Shown: positions 1-14,963, counted from the stretch's first letter. The stretch: 64,000 nt of DNA from Epiperipatus broadwayi (GCA_028023455.1 JAQFVV010000142.1:1435941-1499940); one strand, 5' to 3'. A program made the numbers and translations. Notes: generated by a model not told the origin, from the letters alone.

Positions 1-47
1 ACAATTATATACATATATATAAAAAAAAGATGAAAATATAGACTTAC

Positions 48-208
48 ATCACCATCTTCTTTGCCAAGTGCATAGAGAATATTAAATAAATGTTTGGTTT
101 CTGGTGTATAACAATCAGAATAATTTGTCCAACCATTTTCCATTGTTGTATCCCCTGGAATTTTTCCTTCCCATTTTCCTTCTAGGGTACATTTTCTGAA
201 AGCATGTC
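48..208 (-). CDS. Exon of a class B1 GPCR (PDF-receptor-like), C-terminal half of HRM domain
   Basis: Internal exon of 161 bp. The acceptor reads TTTACATTTCAG and the donor reads GTAAGTC. It starts with two bases of a split codon, is open for 53 codons and ends in phase 0. The peptide includes AFRKCTLEGKWEG and NGWTNYSDCYTPE, which fit the last two cysteines of the hormone-receptor (HRM) domain of secretin-family receptors (R-x-C-x-x-x-G-x-W, then N-Y-S-x-C). After the domain the chain runs toward TM1 (HLFNILYALGKEDGD). The receptor would bind a peptide hormone outside the cell and signal through G proteins. Joined by phase to the exon at 40816..40926, it completes the domain. The GWTNYxxCYTPE stretch resembles PDF receptors most; calcitonin- or DH31-type receptors are alternatives. 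Class B1 is secure; the subtype is inference. The 7TM exons must lie off the left edge. Confidence 0.9.
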
Positions 209-248
209 CTGAAATGTAAAACATTAGTAATGAATTAAATATATTTAT

Positions 249-250
249 GT

Positions 251-329
<79 letters not shown>
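249..329. repeat. (AT)n microsatellite
   Basis: About 80 bp of alternating T and A with one interruption, inside the receptor intron. Confidence 0.95.
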
Positions 330-330
<1 letters not shown>

Positions 331-647
331 CAGTATAAGAGAGAACAAAATATATTAAATATAATGTGGGAAGACAGGAATGAAAAAAATGGAAATTCAA
401 AGAGTCTTGGTTTACTTATTGCACAAAATTAATATGTAATGAACCAAAAAGTCAATAGCATTCCAATTACTAAAAAATGGATTTTAAATCCTTAACAATA
501 AATTTCAAACTTCTTGACAATCATGATTATGAAAGTATATTTGTTTACTTATTTTGTTCTTTGTTACAGTATTTTTTATAATACTAATAATGGCAGAGTA
601 TCAATGTATTATAATATATTGAAACCATTATGGGTTTTATGACATAC

Positions 648-716
<69 letters not shown>

Positions 717-1089
717 TACATAACATTTTCTACATTACACTGGAATAACAGTAAAGATAAAATAACTTAAATTTAAATTTTTTTATAAAGTAAATTAAAG
801 ATTTAAAAAAAAGTCTAATTAATATTGTATTCTGATTTTGAAATTAAAGCAAGCATGTTTTATGTTACAATAGATATACTGGTAATTATAAAATTCCACT
901 ATCTATTTTAGAAATCTTTTTTAATTAATGCTATATTTTGATAAAATTCCACAAAGTGGTTTTTCAAAGCATTAAAGTGAATTGAAAAGAGATTAACTTT
1001 TTTCAAACAAGATAGGAAAAATATTTTAACTAATGTATTATTTCTCTATACTGTGACTATAAAAGGTTTGAAAACAAGGATTAGAGAGC
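330..1089. other. AT-rich intron sequence, no gene
   Basis: Plain A+T-rich sequence with an uninterrupted (AT)n microsatellite at 651..712. I see no coding, RNA or transposon signature. Confidence 0.6.
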
Positions 1090-1300
1090 AGTTCTTAAGA
1101 GTTCTTAGTGTTGTCCAGATTAGGATAGAACTATCATGAAGAAATAACTAAAGGCAAGAAAGTGGATACACTGGCTGATACTAATTTATGATGTTCAAAT
1201 TTGGTTTCACCTAGAAGCAAAATGCTGCCTTCCTGCATTCACCATGGCCAACATTGTACTAGATGGCTTGCCTAATGTCTTTCAAATTGTAGAGTAAATG
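1090..1300 (+). repeat. Old dispersed repeat, copy 1
   Basis: Contains GAGTTCTTAG, TGTCCAGATTAG, GAACTATCAT, CTAGAAGCAA and a well-kept TAGATGGCTTGCCTAATGTC near its end. The same words occur in the same order and similar spacing at 3048..3245. Divergence is roughly a quarter by eye. There are no obvious terminal repeats and no coding signature, so the family is not identified. Confidence 0.7.
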
Positions 1301-1494
1301 GAGAAAATTGAATGTCAACATTTATCTGAATTATGCTTTTTCTAAAAATGACCATAAGCCAGGATACTGTTTAGAAGAAACCATTTTACCCAGAGAGTCC
1401 ATCAAATTGCTAAAGAATTAATTTGTATGTATGCTTATTTATCTATATGTAGAGAATCATAAACACAATATATATGAAGCATAGCTGATGAGTA

Positions 1495-3047
<1,553 letters not shown>

Positions 3048-3245
3048 AGAGTTCTTAGAATTGTCCAGATTAGAACAGAACTATCATAAAGTAATAACTG
3101 AAGGCAAGACAAAGGATCCAGTGATTGCTACTCATTCACAATTTTCATGTTTAGGTTCATCTAGAAGCAAGACCCAGCTTTTCCACATTCTCCATGACTG
3201 ACATTGTATTAGATGGCTTGCCTAATGTCTATACAATCTCTCAGA
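3048..3245 (+). repeat. Old dispersed repeat, copy 2
   Basis: Second copy of the repeat at 1090..1300, in the same orientation. It shares AGAGTTCTTAG, TGTCCAGATTAG, GAACTATCAT, CTAGAAGCAAG and TAGATGGCTTGCCTAATGTC. It is followed by T-rich sequence and an (AT)n tract at 3413..3466. Confidence 0.7.
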
Positions 3246-5161
<1,916 letters not shown>

Positions 5162-5401
5162 CAGAATGATATTATTTATATAAATTATAGCATTCAAATA
5201 AGGGTCATCTATTTTAAAGCATTAAATTATATTTCATGCCGTTAGAGACATTTATCATTACTGCGTTGCTGACATTTGGTCATATCTTCATGTTTATATA
5301 TATGTGCTTCTTAATCTGGGAGTTGTGACAAGTTTGAACCCATAGATTTCTTCTCGTACCTCATTCCATAGATAGTTGAGCTATCTGGAACCACATTTAT
5401 T

Positions 5402-5595
5402 CTGTATAAAATGCCTCTGGCGGTGATTCTGTAAGTTTGGCACACGCTATGCATATCTGCTTTCTTTGTATAAAAAGACCTCTGGCAGTGATCCCTAAGT
5501 CTGGCACATGCTATGCCAATCCACTCTCTTCATATCAAAGGCCTGCACATTGGCAATGACCATGGCATGCCAATCCACTTTGTTTTCATCCAGAA
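5402..5595. repeat. Three-copy 64-bp tandem repeat
   Basis: Units begin near 5403, 5467 and 5530, each with a TRTAWMAAA-like start, then GCCTCTGGC or GACCTCTGGC, GTGAT, and GGCACACGCTATGC or GGCACATGCTATGCCAAT. The third unit is more diverged and ends GGCATGCCAATCCACTT. It is GC-richer than its surroundings, with no coding signature. Confidence 0.75.
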
Positions 5596-5639
5596 GCATG
5601 ACTTTTCCTATTATTTTTAGGCTATTATGTCAGCACCGC

Positions 5640-6394
5640 AAACTTCTTCATATTTATTTATTTTGCTTCATGACCCAGTTTTAGTGCTCTAATATTAAAA
5701 GTACGCTGCTCAATATATATATATATGCCAAATATTACTAGCTAGATTAATTACTAATATTATTTTAGTTTTATTATACAATCCTATCGTCGTGTTTTGT
5801 TATTTATCTATATGCCTTGGGAAAAGTAAAGTGTTCGTCTTACTATTGTTAAAATAATTTTTCATTAAATATTTTGTCATAGATTCAAATATAATCTTTC
5901 AAATGTATTTTGTTTATTTTCACGACCTCAATGGCATGAAAATAGTTTATATCTTATATCTGTAATGAATTCCAGAATGCTCCCTGAAATAATGTTAGTC
6001 ACCATGTTTCAGAACCGTAATCCAAAGCGTTGATAGCAATTTTATGTAACTTCTTTCTAATAACTGATTGGCATCTTAATATTGGACCCACCAAAGATGT
6101 GTGTTTATTTGTAATATATTATTTAGCTAATAAAGAGCATATGAGAAATAATAGCGTGAATGATACTATGTAATTATCTACCACTTGCTCATTCACACAC
6201 ATACTAATGTACTTAATTTATAAATGTATAATAATTTGTCAGTATATTAAAGTATATTTTATTGTCTAACTTATTTGAGTAGTTCGAATTCCTTCTTTTC
6301 TCCACTTCCAAAAGTAAAGCCTGCTTATATATATTTTAGTTTAGTCATAGTTAATAGATGTCTCATTGTTTTGCTCAGCTTTGCTAGTCGGCCG
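5640..6394. other. AT-rich intron sequence, no gene
   Basis: I see nothing beyond short AT tracts. Confidence 0.5.
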
Positions 6395-6429
6395 GATTAA
6401 AATTAATTCTCATGTGCCATCACTATTAT

Positions 6430-6575
6430 GTTATTCATTAGGTGTTTGATCTGGGGCTTATGGAGTGGGTTCGAATCCAGGCTGGTCCCTGACCTAAATC
6501 TTGGGCTGGACTGGGTTTGAAGTACATTTTGTGAGTTCCAGCTCATGTTAGATGGATAAACATGTTTCACCAGCA
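6430..6575 (+). repeat. Possible tRNA-derived SINE fragment
   Basis: GTGGGTTCGAATCCAGGC contains an exact B-box (GGTTCGAATCC) in locally GC-rich sequence. I cannot find a matching A box or a cloverleaf, so this may be a truncated SINE or chance. It ends at an AT microsatellite where the Penelope-like element begins. Confidence 0.35.
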
Positions 6576-6592
6576 CAATATATATATATATA

Positions 6593-6699
6593 TAAAATAC
6601 ATATTTTGCGGGTTCATCCGTGTTAAAAACTTTTAATATTGATATACTGACATTTTGACTTGGTCACACAAGCCATCCACAGGGTTATAAAAAGAAACA
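6593..6699 (-). repeat. Inverted partial pseudo-LTR at the 5' side of PLE1
   Basis: Reverse complement of the hammerhead-containing part of the pseudo-LTRs. On the minus strand it reads AACCCTGTGGATGGCTTGTG, then GACCAAGTC, then AAAATGTCAG, so the GAAAC of the core has become AAAAT here. An inverted 5' piece is a known hallmark of Penelope insertions. Confidence 0.85.
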
Positions 6700-6710
6700 T
6701 TTTTAAATAA

Positions 6711-6909
6711 CATTTTTGTATTGGTGGGATTTTTATGTTTTATTCAAACAGTGATTGTAGCCTCACAACCTCTTTCTACCTTTTATAACTCTGTGGATGG
6801 CTTGGTGACAAGTCGAAACGTCAGTATATTGATATTAAAAGTTTTAACATGGATGAACCCTCAAAATATGTATTTTATATATTTAACCCGTGAAATCTTG
6901 TTTTAACAT
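6711..6909 (+). repeat. Left direct pseudo-LTR of PLE1
   Basis: About 199 bp matching the right copy at 9226..9436 with small indels. Both begin CATTTTTGYATTGGTGGGAT-like and end AACCCGTGMAAATCTTSGTTTTAAC-like. The start of the polymerase reading frame overlaps its end. Confidence 0.88.
6779..6841 (+). ncRNA. Degenerate hammerhead-ribozyme-like motif (left pseudo-LTR)
   Basis: CTGTGGAT, a short stem (GGCTTG...CAAGTC, here slightly shortened), GAAAC, then GTC. In the hammerhead consensus CUGAUGA the conserved A6 is U here. Flanking CTTTT/AAAAG and ACT/AGT can form stem I. Penelope pseudo-LTRs are known to carry hammerheads. With this core change, activity is doubtful. Confidence 0.6.
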
Positions 6910-9219
6910 TACTACCTCTACGGAGAGGAAATTTTTAAACAGCCGTATATTTGAAAGAACGTGGAGTAAGAAATGTAAGTTACTTTGTAATTTATCCTTT
7001 CTGTTAGCGTGCAAAAATCTCAACGTTATACCCACTTGCTGTAAAATTGTGTTTCACAAGAACAATTATAATGTTAGTAAAATTCTAAGGAAAACCAGCA
7101 ATATTATTTTAAACTCTTTTATTAAAGAAACTTGGAAAAATTTAGACAAAATTGATAAAGTATTGCTACATTTACGTTTATTCCTTAGTAATAAAATACA
7201 TCCTTTACTGTGGACTAGTTTTGATCGTATTGCAAGTTTTCGATCGTTTAAAGATTCAGAATTGGTAACAGCAAAGCAAAAGAAAAAATTGCAAATGCTA
7301 ATTAGAACACAATCCCCAAACATTATGTATCCAAATCAAAAAACCGTTTACAATTTATCTAAGAAAGCCCTCTCTACAGATGAAATTTCGGTTTAGAAAA
7401 AGGTTTCAATTTTGCTTTAACAGCTTCCCGGATACCTTTTGAAAAAATTGTCTGTAATGTTGAATCAGCTCTTGATAAAATTGATTCTACATCGGCTGAT
7501 TTAGCTAGAGCTGAGATTTGTAATATTTTAAAAAAAGCTAAGCTTCCTAAAAATAATTTTTCAAAGAAAGAAAGACAAGCATTAAATAATATAAAATCGG
7601 ACAAATCAATTGTTGTACTTCCAGCTGATAAAGGTAATGCCACAGTTGTAATGGATCGTGACATTTACCATAATAAAATTTTAGATCTGCTTAGTGATAA
7701 AACTTATAAACTATCAAAAAGAGATCATACTACATATTTGGAAAAAAACAACAAAAGCTATTATTAATAAATCACCTATTGAAACAGAGATAAAAAATAA
7801 AATAATCCCTCGTGAAAAATCTTGTGTCTGTCCAAAATTTTATGGACTTCCAAAAATTCACAAACCAGATACCCCTCTTCGTCCAATAGTAAGTGCAATA
7901 GATTCTCCAACTCATATTTTAGCTAGATACTTATCGGATTTCATTAAACCTACAATCCCATCTATTAAATCATATATTAAAAACTCTCTTCATTTTATTT
8001 CTGTTTTAAAAAGTTTAAAAATTAATGTAGTGACATTCTGGTCAGTTTTGATGTCGTGTCTTTGTTTACAAACATTCCAATTGATGAAGCTTTAAATATA
8101 ATCTCACAACGTTGCAATTTACCAGACCATATTATTGCTTTGATTAAACATTGTCTCTTAAATACATATTTTGTATACAATGGACAGCATTACAGACAAG
8201 TTTTTGGTACTCGTATGGGCTCACCTATCTCAGGAGTAATAGCTGATTTATTCATGGAATATATAGAAACTCGTGCTTTAGAATCATCATCTTTAAAACC
8301 TCTCATTTGGCTCAGATACATAGATGACACTTTTGTCATATGGCAACATGGAAAAAATACATTAGATGATTTTTTCTTACATTTAAATAATATGCATCCT
8401 CATATTAAATTTACAATGGAGACAGAGTCTGATGGAAAACTCCCTTTTCTTGATGTTCTAGTCACCAGAACACCAAATAGTTTATCTTTTTCTATTTACA
8501 GAAAGGATACACACACAGACAGATATTTACATTTCCATTCTCATCATCACCCAACTCAGATAGTTTCTGTAGCCAAAACTCTTTTAAATAGAGCAATTAA
8601 CCTTTCAGATGACACACATCTGAAAGAAGAAATAAATCATATTAATAGTGTTTTATTAGCAAATAGTTATAATTATAAATTTATAAAAAAAGCCTTATTT
8701 CAAGCCCAAAATAGACAAAATAGGAAACAAAAAGATGATAAGTCAGCTATTAGGATTTGTGTTCCATATGTAAAAGGAACTACAGACAGTATCAGACGTA
8801 TATTAAAACGCTATAATATAGATACAGCATTTTCTGCTCATCAAAAGATCAGCAATATAATAACCAAGCCTAAGGATTCAATCCCTCTTGAATCTCATGG
8901 TGTCTATCAAATCTCATGTAAAAATTGTAAAGCTTCTTACATAGGTATGAGTAATCATCGCATCAGTGTTAGGAGAGATGAGCATGCTAATGCAGTTAAA
9001 CAACACTCATCATCATCAGCACTCTCACTCCATACTATAGATTCAGGTCATAAAATAGATTTTTCTAGTACTAGGATCATATCCAGATGTGATAATCTCT
9101 ACCAATGCAAAATCAGAGAAGCCATTGAGATACTTAAAAGGCCAGATTGTATCAATAAGCGAGATGATACGTGCAAACTTCCTCCTATTTGGAAAGATTT
9201 CTTTAAAAAACATTCTTAA
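6890..9219 (+). pseudogene. PLE1 reverse transcriptase-GIY-YIG endonuclease, frameshifted
   Basis: Polymerase of a Penelope-like retroelement: it would nick DNA and copy the element RNA at the target. Reading order: N-terminal region 6890..7390; one-base frameshift near 7392; a second frame to about 7738 with a shift in an A-run; a third frame to about 8030; then an uninterrupted frame 8056..9219. Visible motifs are PKFYGLPKIHKP and TPLRPIVSA (fingers), SFDVVSLFTNIP (motif A aspartate), GTRMGSPISGVIADLFME (motif B), LRYIDDTFVIW with YIDD at 8317..8328 (motif C) and GKLPFLDVLV. The C-terminal endonuclease is HGVYQISCKNCKASYIGMS, with R and E further on (RRDEHA). Length and order fit EN+ PLEs. 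Frameshifts make it inactive, but the catalytic residues are still present. Confidence 0.93.
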
Positions 9220-9225
9220 ATTTAA

Positions 9226-9432
9226 CATTTTTGCTATTGGTGGGATTTTTAATGTTTTATTCAAACCAGTGATTGTAGTGCCTCTACAACCGTCTTTCTA
9301 CCTTTTTATAACTCTGTGGATGGCTTGTGTGACCAAGTCGAAACGTCAGTATATTGATATTAAAAGTTTTTAACACGGATGAACCCGCAAAATATGTATT
9401 TTATATATTTAACCCGTGCAAATCTTCGTTTT

Positions 9433-9436
<4 letters not shown>
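9226..9436 (+). repeat. Right direct pseudo-LTR of PLE1
   Basis: About 211 bp, starting six bases after the polymerase stop. It matches 6711..6909 and runs into an AT microsatellite (9437..9490). Confidence 0.88.
9300..9367 (+). ncRNA. Hammerhead-ribozyme-like motif (right pseudo-LTR)
   Basis: CTGTGGAT; stem II GGCTTG-TGTGAC-CAAGTC (six pairs, one G.U); GAAAC; GTC. The ACGU around GAAAC/GUC is self-complementary, as expected for dimeric hammerheads with a minimal stem III. Stem I can form from ACT/AGT, TAT/ATA and CTTTT/AAAAG. The U at the A6 position is shared with the left copy, so it is a family trait rather than a private mutation. Confidence 0.65.
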
Positions 9437-9483
<47 letters not shown>

Positions 9484-9496
9484 TATATATTACAAG

Positions 9497-10737
9497 GTAC
9501 TTGAACGCAGATCCATCTTATACAACTGATACATATAACCACAACATGGAAAAAGATAAATCATCTCCAGTATATGTATTTTGTGTTAAACCAACACTAT
9601 CAGTTGGTCCAGATCACCATCTATCACACATATATACAATCAATGCTTCAGTTTATATTAAAGTAGCAAATCTTCAAACTTTAATGGTCAAAGTTCATTC
9701 TTCTCCACTCTCCAATTCTTCAGCCATTCATATCATTAAAAATCCAGTGGCAGAACACTCAAAGGCCTTGTTGATGCCAATATTATTGTGATACCCATGA
9801 TGACTTTAAATCACTCTCACTTCTTACATATAGTGCCTTAATATGTTCATTTAAATACACAGGAGGGATGGGCACAATACAGGCTGAATATGTAATATTC
9901 AAATATAAGTATATTGTTTATACTAAACTTAATGTAACTAAAAGGGACTTGAACTCAGATTTTCAAGCTCCTTACCATTATGCCCTCTATATCATATAAT
10001 TGATACATATGACATATATATGTGAAAATGATCTACAACATATGTATTTTGTGCTGAACCAGGCTCATCATTTGGTCCAAATCACCATCTCCCACACGTA
10101 TATATAATCAGTGCTGGTTCAGCAGAAAATATGTGTATTGGAAATCATTTATCTTTTTGCATGGATGTGGTTATGTGTATCAGTTGTATAAGATGTAGTG
10201 AATAGGGGTAGGGCACTTGAAAATCTGAATTCCAAGTTCCTTCTAGTTATATTATGTTTAGTATAGACAATATACTTATATTTGAATGTTATATATTCAG
10301 TCTGTATTCCATCCATCTCTCTTCTGTGTAATTAAATAGACCTATTAAGATCCTATATGTGAGGAGCCAGTGTGACTTGAAGTTAATATGGGTGTGACAA
10401 TAATACTGGTAGCAACAAGAGCTTTGAGTGTTCCACCATTGGATTTTCAATGAAATGGATGGCTGAAGAGTTGGATGGTGGAGAAGAGTGAAACTTATCT
10501 ATTAAAGTTTGAAGATTTACTATCTTAATATAAATTGAAGCACTGATTTTATATATGTGTGGTAGATGGTGATCCGGACCAAATGATGAGAGTTGGTTTT
10601 GCTCTAAATACGTATATTGAAAATCATTTATTTTTTTCAAATATATGTGGTCATCTGTATCAGTTATATAAGATGGAGTGAATAGTAATAGGGGGCTTGA
10701 AAATCTGAGTTCAAGTCACTTGTAATTACATTAAGTC

Positions 10738-10739
<2 letters not shown>
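9497..10739. mobile_element. Foldback element FB1, about 1.24 kb palindrome
   Basis: The whole interval is an imperfect palindrome centred near 10118, with arms of about 600 bp. Outer ends read TTACAAGGTACTTGAACGCAG and, on the opposite strand, TTACAAGTGACTTGAACTCAG. A second inner pair includes GGACTTGAACTCAGATTTTC and its complement near 10220. Shared core words with other foldbacks are TTTGTGCTGAACCAG, TCACCATCTCCCACAC and CTTTAATG. No transposase is visible, so it is non-autonomous. It abuts the PLE1 microsatellite on the left and an (AT)n tract (10739..10780) on the right, so target duplications cannot be defined. Confidence 0.85.
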
Positions 10740-10780
<41 letters not shown>

Positions 10781-10783
<3 letters not shown>

Positions 10784-11956
10784 AATAAACCAAATAATTT
10801 TAAATAAATATTTGTAATGAAAATAATATTACCTGAAATAATTGAAAATAAATATATCTTCTTTTTCTATTTCAAAATTAGCCATTGATTTCAATATATA
10901 AAAATTTTCCATACACATAATTTGATTAAAAGTTTTATTTTATTTCATAAACGAAACTGTTTTTTTTATACCCAGTAATACTGTGTATTATTATACATTT
11001 CTACAAATGTTTTGACCATATCCTATAATCATTTTCAATAACTATTTATTTATCCCAGTTACATTCAGGTTTTTAAAGGGATAAAAGGATGTAGCCAATT
11101 TTTTTTGTGAAAATATAATATATTAAATAAATGGATATGGAAAAATAGTTTGGTTCTTACTATAAAGTAAAATTTATAAACGAAGTGAGTAGATAAAAGA
11201 TTATTTATATATGAAATAAACTCAATGCAGACTTTTATCTTTATTCACAAGGGAGCGTTGTCTGAAAAAAACATAGCATTGGGGGAGTGATGAAAATTAT
11301 ATATGGATGTGTGTTTGTGTGAGTGTAATATACTAATAACTAAAGAATATTCGTTAGGACGCAATAAGCGTTGAAAAAGAGTGGGAGATAAAAAACACAA
11401 AAACTTCTAAGACTATTATTTTCATCTATAGTTTATTAAATACTTTTTAATAACTTGCTCTATCTGCGTATGTTTCGGTCTGTATGTTCACATTTAGAAT
11501 TTTGCTCTAGCCGAGATTTTTTTTAAAGGTCACTAAATAATATAAATATTTAATTTTCTTTTGCGTAAACAATATTAGCCGACTAAAAAGTAAAAAAAAT
11601 AATCTGTCCAAAAAGTAGCAAAAACCTTAATCAGTTAAGTTGCCATTCTAGGAAAATATCAAGCACCTTTATGAATCTAGACTTCTATAAAGCAATTGTA
11701 GATTCCAGTAGTATTTAAGCTCAGATAAATCATGAAAATCAAAAAGGCCTAAAAAGCTTTTATGAAATGACAATATTCCTGCAATTTCTAATTGCTTATA
11801 ACAATTTTACATTCTGAAGATATTTTATATTTTCCAAGAATAGCAAATTAACCGAGATTCAGATTTTTTCTACCTTTTAGTCAGATTACTTCATTAATTT
11901 TCAACTTTTTATTTGGCTAGTTGGCTAATACTTTTTTTTTTCATAAAATCATTATT
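10781..11956. other. AT-rich intron sequence, no gene
   Basis: A+T-rich spacer between two foldback elements. I see no coding or RNA signature. Confidence 0.5.
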
Positions 11957-12455
11957 AAAAGGAATTTGAACATAGACTTTCAAACTCTATATAGTCATCC
12001 ACTTTAACACATAGCAACATATATGTGAAAAAGATAAATGATATCCAATATACATATTTCATGCTGAACCAGCATTTATCAGATCATCATCTCGCACCCA
12101 CATATATGATAAGTGCTCAGTTTATATTAAAATAACAAATCTACACACTTTAATGAACAAGTTTCAATCCTCTCTATCTCTATCCCTTCAGCCATCCGTA
12201 TCACTAAAAATCTGATGATTGTTGGAGAGTGAAAATGATTGAAGCCTGGTCTATTAAATTGTGTAGTTTGCTATCTAAATATAAACCTAACACTGGTTAT
12301 ATATGGGAGATGATTTCTAGTTCAGCATGAAATATTTATATTGGAGAGTATTTTTCTATTTCACATGTATGTGGTCATCTGTAACAGTTATACTGGATAG
12401 AGTGGATGACTGTAGGAAGCTTGAAAGTCTGGGTTCAAATCTCCTTTAATTAGAT
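11957..12455. mobile_element. Foldback element FB2, about 0.5 kb palindrome
   Basis: Imperfect inverted repeat with arms of about 235 bp around a short centre near 12210. The left end reads AAAGGAATTTGAACATAGAC and the right end on the other strand reads AAAGGAGATTTGAACCCAGA. It shares CATGCTGAACCAGCA, ATCATCTC, GTGCTCAGTTTATATTAAAA and CACTTTAATGAA with FB1, FB3 and FB4, so it is the same broad family. Confidence 0.85.
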
Positions 12456-13685
12456 CTAGGTTATACATTGTATTTCAATAAGCATTATTTAAAAAAAAGA
12501 ATTTTTTTATATATTATTTTTTCTGTAATTGAAATAAGGAAGAACTTATATTTATATATAAGCATTTTATCAGTGACAAGTTAATGATGGTTAGGTAAAG
12601 GTTGTTTTAAAATAGTATGCAGTTATCTAGCCTTATACGTTAATAAGTACTGTCGATTATTAACTAACAAAATTAAAAAAAAAAAATAATGTAAAAGTAT
12701 TTCTCTCGTGGCATACATGATATTTTAATAAGAAAAATAGCAATCTGAGCTTTGATTTGGAACTTCTAATCTTAAGATTCTCTTAAATTTTAAACTATAC
12801 AGGACATAATAAAATGATGAGATTATATTATGCAGTAAAGCTTATATTAATAAGCATAAAATGTATTGTTTCAAAAATACAGCAAAAAATCTAAAATTAT
12901 GATATTATTGTAAAAGATTGCAATAAACCTGTATCTATTATAAAAACTACGTACTCATGACCAAGTTCTCTTATTATTCAAAGTGCAATAGATATATCTA
13001 GATTGAGATGAAGAGAACTTCTTGGAAAATAATATAATGTTGTGATGTGATCTTTAAAAACCATAATCATAAACTTCTTGATTTGCCTTAAACTTATTGA
13101 GACACTTTTTGACTATCTTTAGATAATCTTCAAATTCAAAGCTATTTCATTTCTATTATTTTATAATCAATAATAGAGCAATCCTGAATTCTATTAGTTG
13201 ATTAAAATTTACTAGCTGGTTTTATAGCCTAAAGAGAAGATAATGTTTTGAGATATTATTTATTAATGAAGTTTTTTTTTACTATCATAAAATAATATAT
13301 TCCTTTCTATATTTCAAAAAAATAATTACATTCACTTCTTTAGTGGAAATATCATTCTCTGCAATTATAGTTTAGAGTTTATTTTATTCATTTATTTTTT
13401 TTTTTGTCAAATGGTTTCCCAGTTTTAAACTCCATAAGTCAGGAAATCACTACTTTTAATAATTAGTTCAATGTCAAATTTTAGTACTAACTATTTTATT
13501 AACTGAAAGAGAGTCATTAAACCTTATCCCGTTATCAAAATATTCCCATTCCATTAAGTTATTTTTTAACATCATTACTATAGCAAATAATTGATTATTT
13601 TTGACTTTAGCAGTGACGATGTTTTTATTATAATTATTACATTTTAAATTTAACATTAACCTTGTTATTATTATAAGTTGTTAAA
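12456..13685. other. AT-rich intron sequence, no gene
   Basis: I see nothing beyond homopolymer runs. The small open frame at 13474..13656 on the minus strand is compositional. Confidence 0.5.
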
Positions 13686-13689
13686 TCGT

Positions 13690-13810
13690 AATAGTTTGCC
13701 AAGCATTGGTGGTCAAGAGGTTAGCGACGTCTGCTTTACAAATAGTTGTCCCGGGCTAGTGGGTTTGGTTCCCGGCTGATGCTATGACACGTGAGGAAAA
13801 AAAAATCAAA
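13690..13810 (+). repeat. tRNA-like SINE copy 1
   Basis: Head GCATTGGTGGTCAAGAGGTT resembles an A-box region. GGGTTTGGTTCCCGGC is a degenerate B box. GCATTGG can pair with the later CCGGCTGATGC region as an acceptor-like stem. It ends CTATGACACGTGAGG then A8. The same tail (GATGCTWTGACA plus poly-A) occurs in copies 2 and 3. The body has extra bases between CCCGGG and the B box, unlike a normal T arm. Confidence 0.75.
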
Positions 13811-14963
13811 GTCAAAAATGATTTTCCAAATTTTTTTTAAATTGTGCGTCTTTTAATTTTAAATTTTAAACCTTTTGGCAGAACGAACAAATTATAATTC
13901 GACTGTTTTGTGTACTTTTAATAATAATACCCATTCAAAAACATATTATTTCTTCTCTAGTATCAGAATTGCTATAAGTAATTCTGATAGTAGGTATAAA
14001 TTGGATAACTACATTGACCATTGTTACACATTACTGCCATTATAATTACAGAAGTGATGAATTGTTCTAAATCTATTAATAAAGCACTAATAATATGTTG
14101 ATAATCACGTTCAACTAATAGATAGGTGGAGTGGGGGCTAAAATCCATCTTTTATGTATATTTATTTTGCTATCTGAACATTTTTTGATAGTTGCCAGAA
14201 AATTAATATTGACATGAGGCATATATTAAGTGCTAAAACTATACAACGAATTAGTAATAAATCTGGCCTAATAATTATCTTTTATACATTTGTTGTTGTC
14301 AATTTTTTTTTAGAATAATATGAAAAAACAAATAATAGAATATCTAGGTACTGCAGTATTCCAATACTATTATTATACAACTATTTAATGGAGCTTTTAA
14401 CTTTTTGGGTGTTTGTAATATTTGGAATGAAAATATAATATTTAATAATAGAAAACGAAAGTTTAAAGAAATTGTTCGCCGAATATTTATATTATTTTTT
14501 TGAAATAGATTTTGTCATCTTGTACATGACTATGCCTGGACTAAACTCAAATAACATGCCAGAATGTAAAGTATGAAAATATTGATGCAGAAGATTATAT
14601 TTAGTTTATCTTCTTTTTTTGGTTAGAAAGAATGTTGCTGCTTTTTGGTGATGTTTAGAATTTAAACTCACTCTTTGATAAAGATCTCAGAGGTTTTCAT
14701 ATCTTTATTAAAAAAAAAAGTGTATTTTGAAAGAAAAAATTGGCATAGCAAAAAATTATCATCAGCATAGAGAGGATTTTGTATATTAATACTAATTATT
14801 TCTAAATGGAATTCCAGGTATTATAAAACAATAGGATTATAAAAATAAGACAAGAAAAACATAAAAGTAAATGTTTCTATTTAAGTCTTAAGTTATAATT
14901 ATTGCAATATGTTTAAAGACCCAGAAAAATAATGGCATAGTATTAGTATACTTTAATAATTTA

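Larger units (their letters stand above)
6592..9436 (+). mobile_element. Penelope-like element 1 (PLE1), nearly full length, EN+
   Basis: Classic Penelope layout: an inverted partial pseudo-LTR (6593..6699), a direct pseudo-LTR (6711..6909), a reverse transcriptase plus GIY-YIG endonuclease gene (6890..9219), and a second direct pseudo-LTR (9226..9436). Both edges abut AT microsatellites. The inverted 5' piece is the reverse complement of the pseudo-LTR tail, containing GGGTTCATCCGTGTTAAAAA. The element is dead because its gene has at least three frameshifts. A more diverged relative lies at 56745..57090. Confidence 0.93.

Noticed and set aside
7066-7664. Minus-strand open frames inside PLE1
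   Set aside because: Antisense shadows of the reverse transcriptase gene.
9501-10640. Two related 85-96 codon open frames on opposite strands
   Set aside because: They are the two arms of the FB1 palindrome read in mirror image; related 'proteins' are a consequence of the inverted repeat.
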